This document shows, piece by piece, positions 1 through 9,113 of a stretch of 64,000 bases of DNA; the first letter of the stretch is position 1, and each line of letters opens with the position of its first letter. The stretch comes from a halophilic archaeon (GTDB lineage: Archaea; Halobacteriota; Halobacteria; Halobacteriales; Haladaptataceae): assembly GCA_003298465.1 (NCBI GenBank), contig QNGA01000007.1, positions 62,001 through 126,000 of the forward strand, read 5' to 3'. The translations under genes were made by a program, and so were the position numbers. The notes under the pieces are model-generated. The model saw only the letters and a program-made list of their open reading frames with translations, made no database searches and was not told the DNA's origin.

Positions 1-2
1 AC

Positions 3-533
3 CGTGTCGACGACTACCCGCACCAGTTCTCTGGCGGAATGAAACAGCGTGCCATGATCTCGATGGCGCTGGCGAATGAGCCGGACCTGCTCATCGCCGA
101 CGAGCCGACGACGGCGCTTGACGTCACCATTGAGGCCCAGATACTGGATCTCATCCAAGACTTGAACGAAGAGCTGGGCATGGCCGTGTTGCTCATCACG
201 CACGACCTGGGCGTGGTTGCGGAGGTCTGTGACCGCGTCGCGGTGATGTATGCGGGACGAATTGTCGAGTACGGCGACATCGAGGACGTGTTCCTCGACC
301 CACGCCATCCCTACACGAAGGGACTCATCAGCTGTGTACCCGACCCCACAGTGACTGATCCGAATCTTACCCCTATCGACGGTCAGGTCCCTGACCTGGC
401 GGACACGCCGGACGGCTGTAATTTCGCTCCCCGGTGTCCGCACGCTACCGAGGCGTGTCGAGAAGAAGACCCGCGACTGCGGGAAGTCGCATCGGATCAC
501 TACAGTGCTTGTCTCTACGAGGACCCACAATGA
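3..533 (+). CDS. Dipeptide/oligopeptide ABC transporter ATPase, DppD-like (5' end outside window)
   Basis: This is the C-terminal 176 residues of a nucleotide-binding subunit that would power import of small peptides or a similar solute at the cell membrane. Visible in order are the ABC signature (FSGGMKQR), Walker B with its glutamate ([12 protein letters not shown]), the H-loop (LLITHDL) and the C-terminal oligopeptide-transporter extension with HPYT and the cysteine pattern CNFAPRCP...C. Walker A lies upstream of the window. The stop codon overlaps the start of the next ATPase (ATGA), as expected for a DppD-DppF pair. The permease genes should lie just upstream. The family assignment is firm; the true substrate is not shown. 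Confidence 0.93.
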   Translation, partial: RVDDYPHQFSGGMKQRAMISMALANEPDLLIADEPTTALDVTIEAQILDLIQDLNEELGMAVLLITHDLGVVAEVCDRVAVMYAGRIVEYGDIEDVFLDPRHPYTKGLISCVPDPTVTDPNLTPIDGQVPDLADTPDGCNFAPRCPHATEACREEDPRLREVASDHYSACLYEDPQ

Positions 534-1912
534 GCAGTGACATCTTACCTAGCGATACGGACGGCCGCGACGACAGCCCAGCCCTCGAACTCGACGGACT
601 CGAGAAGTATTTTACGGAGAATGACACGCTATTGAACCGCCTCCTCCCACATCGCGAGGTGAAGCAGGTTCGGGCGGTCGACGGCGTGGACCTGACCGTC
701 TCGCAGGGCGAGACCGTCGGGTTGGTCGGCGAGTCCGGATGCGGCAAGAGCACACTCGCCCGGGCGTTACTCCGACTTCTCGAACCGACTGACGGGTCAG
801 TGTATCTAGCGGACGAGGAGGTAACCGCGCTATCGACGAGCGAACTGAAGTCACTCCGCAGCGAGGCCCAGATGATATTCCAGGACCCCTTCTCGTCGCT
901 GAACCCGCGTTACACTGTCGAGGAGACGCTCGTTGAGCCGATGCGGGTCCATGACGTCTGCGACACCGACGCGGAACGCGAGAAGCGGGCGCGCGAACTC
1001 CTCGAACGCGTCGGGCTCGGCGCAGAACACGTAACCCGTCATCCACACGAGTTCAGCGGCGGGCAGCGACAGCGAGTCGCCATCGCCCGGGCGCTCTCGG
1101 TCGAACCGTCGGTCATCGTCGCGGACGAGCCGGTGTCCGCGCTGGACGTAAGCGTGCAAGCCCAGATTCTCAATCTCCTCCGCGAGTTGCAGCGCGAGAT
1201 GGACCTTACGATGCTGTTCATCTCGCACGACTTGAGCGTCGTCCGGCAGATATGCGACCGCGTTGCGGTGATGTACCTGGGTAAAATCGTCGAGGAGGGG
1301 CCAACGAACGAACTGTACGAGAATCCGCAACACCCCTACACAGAAGTTCTGATCTCCAGCATCCCCACTCCGGACCCGACGGTCGACCGCGAGCGCGTCA
1401 GACTGGAAGGGGATGTTCCGACGCCGATCGATCCGCCGTCTGGCTGTCGGTTCCATCCGCGCTGTCCAAAGGTCATTCCCCCGGATGACTGGACAGGAAG
1501 CCAGGATGCCTGGCGCCGTGTAATCCAGCTCAAACACCGCGTCGCGAACGAGGAGATTTCCCCGGAGGCGATGCGAGAGAAGCTGACCGACGAAGGCGAC
1601 GAGGGCGTCTCCGATGCGGCCGTCCTTGATGCTATTTACGAAGAGCACGTCAGGGAACGAGACGCCGCGGGAGCGTCGACTGTTGAACTGCCCGACGCTC
1701 ACCGTTCGACCGTCTACGACGGGCTCGAACGCCTGCTTGCAGGGGGACGTAACGAGGCTGTCGCATTCTTCGATGAGCAGTTCTCGTCCGTCTGCGAGCG
1801 TGAGACTCCGAAGCGGTCAGACGTCGGCGACGAGCAGTTCGCCGCCTGTCACCTGCACCGCGATGACGGGCATGAACACGTGCGGGCGTCGAACCTGGAG
1901 GTCCAGCAGTGA
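530..1912 (+). CDS. Dipeptide/oligopeptide ABC transporter ATPase, DppF-like
   Basis: This is the second ATPase of the importer, 460 aa. The ATG at 530 (MSSDILPSD) is chosen because it overlaps the upstream stop as ATGA. It carries Walker A (GESGCGKST), a Q-loop ([11 protein letters not shown]), the signature FSGGQRQR, Walker B ([12 protein letters not shown]) and an H-loop (FISHDL). The C-terminal HPY/cysteine domain starts normally ([12 protein letters not shown]). It is then interrupted by about 120 acidic residues before the last cysteines (SVCERE, FAACHL), which makes the protein longer than bacterial DppF. A stretched tail of this kind is plausible for halophile homologues. The ATPase role is clear; the solute is inferred. 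Confidence 0.93.
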   Translation: MSSDILPSDTDGRDDSPALELDGLEKYFTENDTLLNRLLPHREVKQVRAVDGVDLTVSQGETVGLVGESGCGKSTLARALLRLLEPTDGSVYLADEEVTALSTSELKSLRSEAQMIFQDPFSSLNPRYTVEETLVEPMRVHDVCDTDAEREKRARELLERVGLGAEHVTRHPHEFSGGQRQRVAIARALSVEPSVIVADEPVSALDVSVQAQILNLLRELQREMDLTMLFISHDLSVVRQICDRVAVMYLGKIVEEGPTNELYENPQHPYTEVLISSIPTPDPTVDRERVRLEGDVPTPIDPPSGCRFHPRCPKVIPPDDWTGSQDAWRRVIQLKHRVANEEISPEAMREKLTDEGDEGVSDAAVLDAIYEEHVRERDAAGASTVELPDAHRSTVYDGLERLLAGGRNEAVAFFDEQFSSVCERETPKRSDVGDEQFAACHLHRDDGHEHVRASNLEVQQ

Positions 1913-2937
1913 CTGGGGAGCCCTCCGACATGGCGCGCTCGCTCGTACTGAACGGCCTGCGGGACGTCGTCCATAACACCGACGACGTCGTCGAGACGGA
2001 GGAGTCGCTGCATCGACTGGAGGCGGCTTTCGACCGCGGCACTGCCAAGTCCGAACGCGGAAATTTCGTCACCGCGCTGCACGAACTGGAGGTCGCAGGA
2101 CCGGACGGCTCGGTCGGCGACGAGACACATCGGACGCTCCAGCAGGGGGTCGACGCAGTGCTGTCTGAACTTGCAGCGGAGGACGTGCGACTGCGTGTCG
2201 TTCACGAGACGGGTGCGTCGCTGTCGGTGCGCGAGGTGGCGCTCTACAACTTCGTGCACGAGCGGACGTCGGAACCGCTCGAACGTCTCACGCTATCGTC
2301 GGCGGTTCGCGCGGAAGTGTTGGACGGTGCGCACTACGTCGAGAACAAGGCATACAATGACGCCGTTGAGGCATTCGAGCGCGCGGTCGACACGAGCGAG
2401 GCGGTCGACGAGCGCCTCGCTACTCGGGTGCTTGCGGCTTGGGCGAGTCACTGGGCTGGGGACGACGACCGGGCACTCGACTACGTTGACGAGGCGGCGT
2501 ATGTCAAGCGCGACTCGTGGGCACTGGAAATGGTCGAAACCGTCGTCACCGACGCCTCAACTGACGCGTATCGGGCGGAAACGCTCGCGATGTCTGCCTA
2601 CGTTCGGGCACGCGGGAGCGTTCCCGACGAGTCGTCGCTTCGCATCCGCGTCGGTCGCGGAGAGGTCGGTTCCGTCGAGTGGGACGACTGGTCGGACCAC
2701 CTCGAATGTGTCATGGTCGGTCGGCTGGACTCGAATCTCCGGGCGCAGCTCGAACTCGAAGGGCCGGTCGGCGCGCTCCCCGACCTCCAAGCGTACTACG
2801 CGACACTCGGAACGGTCGAACCGGAGAGCGCGGTTCCTCGGTCCGTCGAGCACATCTTGTTCGACGGTCCGGTGACGGGCGAAGCCGACGAGACGCTGTA
2901 CGTCGACGCCGCGAGGAAGGTCGAAATGAATCCCTAG
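1909..2937 (+). CDS. Unknown acidic protein at the end of the ABC ATPase operon
   Basis: 342 aa, not recognised. The GTG at 1909 overlaps the DppF stop (GTGA), so it is translationally coupled; an ATG at 1930 (MARSLVL) is an alternative start. The protein is strongly acidic and mostly helical by composition (ALDYVDEAAYVKRD, YNDAVEAFERAVDTSEAVDERL). It has no signal peptide or membrane segment. The repeated A-x-E-x-A-type helices around residues 145-200 resemble tetratricopeptide-like pairs, but no clean TPR consensus can be called. Its position suggests an accessory role tied to the transporter. That it is a real gene is well supported by the overlap and by typical halophile codon use. Confidence 0.85.
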   Translation: MTGEPSDMARSLVLNGLRDVVHNTDDVVETEESLHRLEAAFDRGTAKSERGNFVTALHELEVAGPDGSVGDETHRTLQQGVDAVLSELAAEDVRLRVVHETGASLSVREVALYNFVHERTSEPLERLTLSSAVRAEVLDGAHYVENKAYNDAVEAFERAVDTSEAVDERLATRVLAAWASHWAGDDDRALDYVDEAAYVKRDSWALEMVETVVTDASTDAYRAETLAMSAYVRARGSVPDESSLRIRVGRGEVGSVEWDDWSDHLECVMVGRLDSNLRAQLELEGPVGALPDLQAYYATLGTVEPESAVPRSVEHILFDGPVTGEADETLYVDAARKVEMNP

Positions 2938-3026
2938 CACCATATACAGTAAACATAATTATTCGGAATTAATATTAAGCGCATTTTATAAACAATTAAA
3001 TAGTTGTAGGTCTAGCCACGATATGT
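2938..3026. promoter_or_regulatory. AT-rich promoter region of the binding-protein gene
   Basis: The 89-bp gap is far richer in A+T than its surroundings and contains TATA-like stretches (for example CATTTTATAAAC near 2983-2994) at a suitable distance from the ATG at 3027. The binding protein probably has its own promoter, as is usual when it must be made in excess over the ATPases. No operator palindrome was recognised. Confidence 0.45.
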
Positions 3027-4772
3027 ATGGTACCAAATATCACGGAAGACGACCGCGGTCGCCGCGGCTTCCTCAAGATGGCCGGCGCAACGACGACCAT
3101 CGGCGCAGGGTCGATGCTGGCCGGTTGTGCAAGCAGTAACAGCGGTTCGCAAGGCAACGGAGACGGTAACGGCAACGGTCCAAAAACGGCCGCGAACACG
3201 CAGACCGAGAGCACGGGCGAAATACAGCCCGGCGGCACTCTCACCGTCGCGATGCAGTCCGACTACGACACGCTCCATCCCCACAAAATTCCCGGCACGA
3301 CCGGGACGACCATCGCCGAGAACATCGGGAACGCGCTCGTGAAGGCCACCCCGAAGGGAGAAGTCAAACCGGACCTGGCACGCGAGATGCCGACAGTATC
3401 GAACGATGGAAAACAGTACACCTTTAAGCTCCGGAAAGGCGTCAAATTCCACCCACCGTACGAACGCGAGTTAACTGCCGACGACGTCGTCGAAAACTGG
3501 CGAAACATACTCGACCCGGACTACGGCGCGTACGGTCTGAGCACCTACAAGGGAATTCTCACCGGCGAAAACGTTACGCCAAAAGAGACGGTCCAGAAGA
3601 CCGGCAAGTACGAAGTCACGTTCAATCTGACCGAACCGTTCGCCCCGTTCCTCATCAAGCAGGCGAAGATGTCAGCGTTTGGCTGGTTCAATATCGTCCC
3701 CATGGAAGCCGTCGAAGAACATGGGAAAGACTTCGGAACGCCGAAGACCGGCATTTGGTCCACCGGACCGTTCATATACCAGGCCGATAAGTCGACCGCC
3801 GGGTCAAAGTACGTGCTCGAGAAAAACCCGAACTACTTCAAAGAAGGAGAGGGCGGCCAGCTTCCATACCTCGACAAGCTCGTCTTCCAGATCTCGCCGG
3901 AGAGCACGACACGGACCTCCTCACTGAAATCGGGACAGATCGACATCGACGAGTCTGCCGCGGCGACATCCATCAAGGACCTCAAAAACCGCGAGAAGAC
4001 TCACGTCGTCTCGAAACCCAGCTCTGCGAAGATGAGTCAGTGGGTGAATCGGCGTAACTACGAGCCGTTCACCAAGACGAAGGTTCGAAAAGCACTCATG
4101 CATGCCGCGAACCGGAAAGCCATCGTCGAGACGAAGTTCCGCGGCTACGCGGCGATCGCCCACAGTCCCCTTCCGCCGTGGCACTGGGCCTACGACAAGG
4201 ACGCCGCAGTCACGTACGAGAACGATACGAAGAAAGCCAAGCAACTGCTGAAAGAGGCTGGGGAATCGTCGTTCTCGTTCACTTGCGAACCGACGAACCA
4301 GCCGAAGTTCATCGACGTCGCCAAGATCCTCCAGCAGAACTACAAGAAGATCGGAATCGACATGTCGATCAAGCCCGCCTCAAAGGGCACTACCTGGCAA
4401 CCTCTCGTCGGCGGCTGGGACGACAAGTCTGTCCCGCCGAAGTCGTGGCACTCGATGATAGAGAACTACACCTGGGGATTCTCAGCAGACGATTTCACCT
4501 ACGCGACCTTCCACAGCGAACAGCCGTTCAACTACACCTACTACTCTAACGAGAAGGCAGACAAGGCCATGGAGAAGGCCCGGAAGACTCGAGACCGGAA
4601 AAAACGAAAGGAACACTACGCGACTGCTCAGAAGCTCATCACCGACGACATGCCCAAGCCCTTCCTCGTCTGGAACAACGTCAGCCACGCGTTCCGCTCC
4701 CGCGTCAACAACTTCGACGTCTACCCAACCGCCTACATGCTGTTCGAAAACGTCTGGGTGTCACAAAACTGA
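3027..4772 (+). CDS. Peptide/dipeptide ABC transporter substrate-binding lipoprotein (family 5)
   Basis: 581 aa extracellular solute-binding protein that would capture the substrate for the upstream ATPases. The N terminus is a Tat signal with twin arginines at residues 12-13 (GRRGFLK), a short hydrophobic stretch and the lipobox LAGC with Cys34 as the lipidation site. After it comes a low-complexity S/N/G linker (about residues 35-60), typical of halophile lipoproteins. The mature part has family-5 features: GGTLTVAMQSDYDTLHPH, YTFKLRKGVKFHPP, LTADDVVENW, and a C-terminal KAMEKARKTRDRKKRKEHY helix. Export should be in folded form. It lies in line with the ATPase genes. Confidence 0.93.
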   Translation: MVPNITEDDRGRRGFLKMAGATTTIGAGSMLAGCASSNSGSQGNGDGNGNGPKTAANTQTESTGEIQPGGTLTVAMQSDYDTLHPHKIPGTTGTTIAENIGNALVKATPKGEVKPDLAREMPTVSNDGKQYTFKLRKGVKFHPPYERELTADDVVENWRNILDPDYGAYGLSTYKGILTGENVTPKETVQKTGKYEVTFNLTEPFAPFLIKQAKMSAFGWFNIVPMEAVEEHGKDFGTPKTGIWSTGPFIYQADKSTAGSKYVLEKNPNYFKEGEGGQLPYLDKLVFQISPESTTRTSSLKSGQIDIDESAAATSIKDLKNREKTHVVSKPSSAKMSQWVNRRNYEPFTKTKVRKALMHAANRKAIVETKFRGYAAIAHSPLPPWHWAYDKDAAVTYENDTKKAKQLLKEAGESSFSFTCEPTNQPKFIDVAKILQQNYKKIGIDMSIKPASKGTTWQPLVGGWDDKSVPPKSWHSMIENYTWGFSADDFTYATFHSEQPFNYTYYSNEKADKAMEKARKTRDRKKRKEHYATAQKLITDDMPKPFLVWNNVSHAFRSRVNNFDVYPTAYMLFENVWVSQN

Positions 4773-4827
4773 CATCCCCTTCCTTCTCGAACGAGCATTG
4801 CACCCGAATTAGTCCGCACCCTTCACG

Positions 4828-6837
4828 ATGACTTCCAACGACCATCTCGGCGATATTCGACGCCACACGACAGTTGAGATTCCTGTACAGTCCGAAACCG
4901 TCGCGGCGACCCGGTACGAACCGGCCGACAGCGACGGGGCTTCACCAGCCCTCCTAATGTATGTCCCATACCATCAGGATGACCTCATCACCTACGGTGC
5001 CTACGATCCGATCTGCCGCTACTTCGCCAAGCACGGGTACGAGGTCGTCGTCGCCGACATGCTCGGTACCGGTAGTTCGAGCGGATTCATTGACGAACCG
5101 TTCACTCGCCGCGAAGGGACCGAACCGGCCGCCATCGTCGAGTGGCTTGCCGAGCAGCCATGGACTACCGGCCGGGTCGGCCTTTTCGGCAAGTCCTACG
5201 GCGGTATCACGGCACTGGACGCCGCTGGCCAGCAACCAGATGCACTCGACGCTATTGTCCCTATCCATACCCCGTATCAAGGACGGCGGAATGCCTACTC
5301 GTACGGCGGCCTGTTCGAGTTCCTTACTATCGGTATGGACTGGCTGACACTGATGCAAGCCCTCGAGGCCAAACCTGCGAGCGTTCGGGATCCCGATGGA
5401 GCGTGGGTCGACCGCTGGCAGAGCCGGCTGGAACGCTCGCGCGACCGGACCCCGTGGTTGTTCCAATTTTTGGATAACGAGCCCCACGAGTCGTACTGGA
5501 CGGACAAAAATATCCCCATCGAGAACATCGAAACTCCGACACTCGCAGTCGGTGGCTGGCGCGACCCCTACACGCGAGACACGCTAGAGTACTTCTCGGC
5601 CGTCGACGCGCCGAAACGACTCTTGCTCGGTCCCTGGCGCCACCAGATGCCCCACCGGGGGCGTGAGAGTGCAATCGCCTTCCGCCAGCAGGCACTCCGG
5701 TGGTTCGACCGCTTTCTCCGTGACGAGGAGAATGGCGTCACGGAAGAGCCGACCATCACCTACTGGACGGAACTTGACGGCGGCGGCTCCTCGGTTGGCC
5801 AGTGGCGCGGACGCGAAACTTGGCCCACGGCGACCGAGGACGGACTCCCGACCGAGAGCGGGGTAGCCCACGACGCGTCCGACGACGCTGTGACGCTGGC
5901 GCTCACGCCGACGGGACTCGCCTCACCGGACGAGTACGAAACCGGCGAAGTCGACACCGAGTACACGTTCGATCCGACGGTCGGACCGTCCTCTATCGAC
6001 CCCTACGGAGTGTCGTTCGACCCGCCTGCGACAAACGACGACGACGCTCGGTCGCTGACGTTCGAGTCGGACTCCCTTGACGACCCGATCGAACTCACTG
6101 GCACGGGCAAGGTGATGCTCCGACTCGCGGCTAGCGTCCCCGATCCGACCGTGGTCGCTCGACTCGTCGACGTCTCCCCTGACGGTCGCGGCACGCTCGT
6201 CTCCTACGGAGCCGTGCGTGGCAAGTACCGGAACGGACTCGACGACCCGGACGAGATGGAGCCCGGTGCCGAGTACGACGTGACCGTTCCACTCAACCCG
6301 AAGTCGCACGTCTTCGAGGAAGGGCACTCGATTCGCGTCGCCGTCGGTTCGTCTTTCTTCCCGGTCTCGCTCCCGACTTCCAGACGGGGTTCGTTCGTAA
6401 TCCGCTCCGCACCCGACGACCCAGCAACCGTGAAATTCCCAGGTCGCCGGATGGACCGGGTCGACTTCGACGACCCGGTCGACGTAGCCCCACCCGACGA
6501 AAGGGTGCCGACGAGCGCCAGGCGCGCGAGCGGCGAGTCCTCGTGGACTACCAGTCGTGAGCAGGTCTCCGATCGGGTTCAAACCACCAAGAGTCACTCA
6601 CTGGAGGTCGACCTCCCCCACGGACAGCTCTCGCGGCAGGCGATGTTCGAGGCCGCCGTCACAGCGGACGACCCGTCGACCGCGGCCGCCCAGAATGAGA
6701 TGTCGCTTGCGCTCACCACCGACTTCGGCGAGTTCGAAATCGACGCCAGCAACTACATCTCACACGATCTCTGTCAGATAGAGACGACGGTCACGCTCGA
6801 CGGTGACACGATGTTCGAGGAAACCTGGCGTCGGTAA
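4828..6837 (+). CDS. CocE/NonD family (S15-like) serine hydrolase
   Basis: 669 aa alpha/beta hydrolase with a C-terminal beta-sandwich, of the CocE / X-Pro dipeptidyl-peptidase class. The nucleophile elbow GKSYGG places the catalytic Ser at about residue 123. The likely acid is Asp246 in GGWRDPYTRD and the likely base His272 in GPWRHQMPH. The C-terminal half (from about residue 365) is the jelly-roll domain. There is no signal peptide, so it should be cytoplasmic. It follows the binding protein by 55 bp in the same direction, which suggests that an imported ester, amide or peptide is hydrolysed here. The exact substrate cannot be read from sequence. Confidence 0.9.
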   Translation: MTSNDHLGDIRRHTTVEIPVQSETVAATRYEPADSDGASPALLMYVPYHQDDLITYGAYDPICRYFAKHGYEVVVADMLGTGSSSGFIDEPFTRREGTEPAAIVEWLAEQPWTTGRVGLFGKSYGGITALDAAGQQPDALDAIVPIHTPYQGRRNAYSYGGLFEFLTIGMDWLTLMQALEAKPASVRDPDGAWVDRWQSRLERSRDRTPWLFQFLDNEPHESYWTDKNIPIENIETPTLAVGGWRDPYTRDTLEYFSAVDAPKRLLLGPWRHQMPHRGRESAIAFRQQALRWFDRFLRDEENGVTEEPTITYWTELDGGGSSVGQWRGRETWPTATEDGLPTESGVAHDASDDAVTLALTPTGLASPDEYETGEVDTEYTFDPTVGPSSIDPYGVSFDPPATNDDDARSLTFESDSLDDPIELTGTGKVMLRLAASVPDPTVVARLVDVSPDGRGTLVSYGAVRGKYRNGLDDPDEMEPGAEYDVTVPLNPKSHVFEEGHSIRVAVGSSFFPVSLPTSRRGSFVIRSAPDDPATVKFPGRRMDRVDFDDPVDVAPPDERVPTSARRASGESSWTTSREQVSDRVQTTKSHSLEVDLPHGQLSRQAMFEAAVTADDPSTAAAQNEMSLALTTDFGEFEIDASNYISHDLCQIETTVTLDGDTMFEETWRR

Positions 6838-6902
6838 TAGGTGCGCCTTCGTCGACGCTCGATTTACCTACCTGTTTCACTCGTTAGCCGCGAGAGGTTC
6901 GT

Positions 6903-7154
6903 ATGAACGACCAACAACAGGCCACGTTCGGATCCGACGGGGAGTTGCGGACCGATGACGATACGGCCGACGAGAGTGGTGATGAGGAGAAAGAGGTGAC
7001 GAACGACTTCGGCGACGAACGCGGCGAGAACGAAACGAAGTCCGGAGTGAATCGGTACGCCGTCTCCAGTCCGCTCTGCGATCTTGGTAGCCGCCGGGAA
7101 GATGCTGTGACTGTGCGTCGGGTGGCGCTCGATTATACGTCGGCAGGCTTGTAG
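6903..7154 (+). CDS. Small acidic hypothetical protein
   Basis: 83 aa, unrecognised. The first 50 residues are very rich in D, E, G and N with halophile-type codon use and look like a genuine acidic, disordered N terminus. The last 30 residues have a different composition, so the reading frame may have been truncated or may run into non-coding DNA. The ATG at 6903 directly follows the 3' region of the hydrolase gene. It could be the stub of a longer lost gene. Confidence 0.4.
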   Translation: MNDQQQATFGSDGELRTDDDTADESGDEEKEVTNDFGDERGENETKSGVNRYAVSSPLCDLGSRREDAVTVRRVALDYTSAGL

Positions 7155-7349
7155 GGTTCGATATCGAGCTGGAGAATGACCGAGAGACGTCTCCCATCAT
7201 TTGACGTTGCTCTCCAAGCAATCTATGACGTATGAGAATGGAGTGAGCAGCTACACCAATTTCGCGTCGAGAACCATCACGTCGCCTGTCCCGTCAACGA
7301 GATTCTGTAGGCTGGTCAATGGCAGTGGGTGCCAGTCGAATCTGTAGTG
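7155..7349. other. Intergenic stretch without a recognisable gene
   Basis: No supported gene, RNA or clear repeat. It contains the 15-bp string ATGACGTATGAGAAT near 7224, identical to the first five codons of the broken Lrp gene at 11950. It could be a gene-start remnant, but it is too short to prove this. Confidence 0.4.
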
Positions 7350-7675
7350 GCAGTGCCCTCGTTTTCACATCGAATACGTAGGGGTTGCATTGAGAGTGGC
7401 AGCTCTCAATAGTCAGCCGAGCACCCCAGCCGTGAGTCGGCCGTGCAGGTCATTGCCAGGGATAATTTGAGGGATAGCAACGTCAGTCGCCTTGTGTAGG
7501 TGAATGGAAGGAGGTGGCGATGCGGTGAGCGCAGGCAGATGGATAGGTAGTTGTACTCCCGCATCTGCATCTGAGCGCCGCCGCCGATGTGAGTCGCCAC
7601 ACACCGATGAGGCTGCTTGATGCAGTTCCTCCAAGACAGAGGCTGGTATTAGACCTCTAGTGTCGTTTCGTTTCG
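7350..7675. repeat. Non-coding repeat, copy 1 (next to SprT gene)
   Basis: This stretch is closely similar to 10900-11195, and its last part to 13420-13455. Shared blocks include CTCGTTTTCA(C/T)ATCGA, TGGAAGGAGGTGG, CTCCCGCATCTGCATCTGAG, and the end GGTATTAGACC. The block lies just downstream of the minus-strand zinc/SprT gene pair. Short frames on the minus strand exist in copies 1 and 2, but I see no solid protein, so I treat it as a structural or regulatory repeat. Confidence 0.75.
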
Positions 7676-7685
7676 TCAGGGGGTG

Positions 7686-7880
7686 TTAGTTGTCGTCAGA
7701 TTCGTCGAGGAATTTCGTGAGCAACTCACCGGGTGACAGTGGGGCAAGACCGTCCGCGTCGATCAGCTTCTCCATCGTCCCGATCGCATGGCCGCATGGC
7801 CGAATCGCGATTTCCGAGGGACCATGAATCTCTGTTGTTATCACTCGCTGGTGACAGTGCGGGCAGCGTTTGTGTATCAT
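7686..7880 (-). CDS. Small zinc-finger-like protein (64 aa)
   Basis: It begins MIHKRCPHCHQR, with a CPHC knuckle and further Cys/His (RPCGH) that could complete one zinc site. Such proteins usually bind nucleic acid or a partner protein. Its start overlaps the stop of the SprT-like gene (ATGA at 7877-7880), so the two are one translationally coupled unit. The specific function is unknown. Confidence 0.75.
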   Translation of the reverse strand: MIHKRCPHCHQRVITTEIHGPSEIAIRPCGHAIGTMEKLIDADGLAPLSPGELLTKFLDESDDN

Positions 7881-8476
7881 CCGCCGTCGGCCTCCTCGAC
7901 GCGCAGCGCCCCACCACAGTCACCACAACTGTAGTTCTCAGGCTGGTTGACCACCTTCGAGTGCTGGTAGCGCGCGAGTCGCCCACTGCATTCGGTACAG
8001 ACCACCCACCAGTTCGGTGTCTTGAATCGCTCGCAGTGCTGGGCGATACCAAGCGCGTCGGTCCAGCGGTCGAACGTCTCATCATGGTCGGCTTGGTCAA
8101 ACTGCCAGTACTGCCAGGCGTGGACGAGTTCATGCTGTACTGTCTTGCTAAACTGCGGCCAGCCGAACTCCTGATAGGCGTCCCAGGTGAGCTTGATCGT
8201 GACCGACTCAGTATCTGGGTCGTATTCGGTGACGCCTGCCTGTCGCTGGGCCTGCTCGGAGACCTCCCAGTCGATCGATTCGACGGAGAACTCAGGGAAG
8301 TGCTTGCGAGCGACGTCGGCGGCGTGCGTCTGTGCTCGGTCGAGCAGGGCCGCCTGCGTTTTCGGCACTCTATCGGTGGCATTGCAGTCGTCGGTCGTCA
8401 CGTCGATGCTGTCGGTGAGCGTGCGCTGGTCGGTGACTTCGGGGACCAACCCCACTACGCAGAAGCGTGAGTGCAA
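7877..8476 (-). CDS. SprT-like zinc metalloprotease
   Basis: 199 aa. It has the metallopeptidase motif HELVHAWQ (about residues 113-120), followed by an HDETF segment and a C-terminal zinc ribbon (CTECSGR...YSCGDCGG). This is the SprT/Spartan domain order. Family members act on DNA-bound proteins or in stress responses; the target here is unknown. The start may be internal, since the first 30 residues are poorly typical. Decayed copies of its N-terminal part lie at 11288-11450 and perhaps near 13655, each next to a copy of the same non-coding repeat. The gene and repeat therefore seem to have been duplicated together. Confidence 0.87.
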   Translation of the reverse strand: MHSRFCVVGLVPEVTDQRTLTDSIDVTTDDCNATDRVPKTQAALLDRAQTHAADVARKHFPEFSVESIDWEVSEQAQRQAGVTEYDPDTESVTIKLTWDAYQEFGWPQFSKTVQHELVHAWQYWQFDQADHDETFDRWTDALGIAQHCERFKTPNWWVVCTECSGRLARYQHSKVVNQPENYSCGDCGGALRVEEADGG

Positions 8477-8504
8477 CTACGATGGCGTCCGTGTGAACAG
8501 CCAC

Positions 8505-8648
8505 CTATGGATTCGTGTATGAGTTGCCGAGATGAGTGATGATATTGTCCTCCGCAGTTCGTAGCCGGTACTGGACAGTTGATCGGGGAACGTCCAGTAT
8601 TTCACTCAAATTCTCGACTGTCACCTGCCGTGGTTGTTCGTACGACAT
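8505..8648 (-). pseudogene. Fragment of an HTH_10 (Bat-type) regulator
   Basis: About 47 codons on the minus strand read as the C-terminal helix-turn-helix of a bacterio-opsin-activator-type regulator ([20 protein letters not shown], then [14 protein letters not shown]) and end in a stop. The sensory N-terminal part is missing. The similarity stops where a truncated ferritin-like gene begins on the other strand, so this is a leftover joined to unrelated DNA. Confidence 0.75.
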
Positions 8649-8976
8649 CCGCGACTTCGCAGACCGTGCGTCTTGCCCGGACGCTGATCTGCCGGACGAT
8701 CCGACGCCGAAGAACATCCTCGAAGTGCTGCTCGAGGCCGAGCGCTGTGCGATCCGAACGTGGACCGAAGTCTGCGATATGACGCAAGGCAAAGATCCAC
8801 GCACGTACGATATGGCCCAACGCGTTCTGAACGAGGAGATCGACCACGAGGCGTGGTTCATCGAACTTCTCAGCAAGGAGCGCGACGACGAGATCAACCC
8901 TGCCGGCCACTTCATTCGTGGCGAGCCCGGTGACGCGCCATACTCGACCAACAACCGGTTTAACGACTCGGCGTAA
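8646..8976 (+). pseudogene. Truncated DpsA-like ferritin (C-terminal part)
   Basis: From [14 protein letters not shown] to the stop ([10 protein letters not shown] near the end) this reads as the C-terminal two-thirds of a haloarchaeal Dps/ferritin-like protein. Visible metal-ligand-type residues are [10 protein letters not shown] and [10 protein letters not shown]. The expected N-terminal helices and start codon are missing. The open frame continues upstream to 8536 only by reading through the antisense of the HTH_10 fragment, so that start is an artefact. An alternative is a shortened but expressed protein from an internal start, but half of the iron-binding bundle would be lost. Confidence 0.75.
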
Positions 8977-9113
8977 CGCAACACCCTCTCAGTTTTTCTT
9001 CCTGTGAGGTACTCTTCTTAGCTGCGTTGGCGTCTCATTACTGATTCAGTGATCAGCCAGTTGCTGGCTGTGTTGCCATAACTGTAACATAGGCTGACAA
9101 CGTGGGTGGAGAT

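Noticed and set aside
851..1702. Minus-strand frame of 283 aa opposite the DppF gene
   Set aside because: The opposite strand has all ABC ATPase motifs; the minus frame has no recognisable motif.
5923..6597. Minus-strand frame of 224 aa inside the hydrolase gene
   Set aside because: Arg/Val/Gly-rich shadow of a clearly coding plus strand.
7224..7238. Possible second Lrp gene start (ATGACGTATGAGAAT)
   Set aside because: Only 15 bases match the Lrp start at 11950 and the following codons do not; could be chance.
8536..8976. A 146-aa fused protein starting at 8536
   Set aside because: Its first 37 residues are the antisense of an HTH_10 fragment; only the part from about 8646 is ferritin-like.
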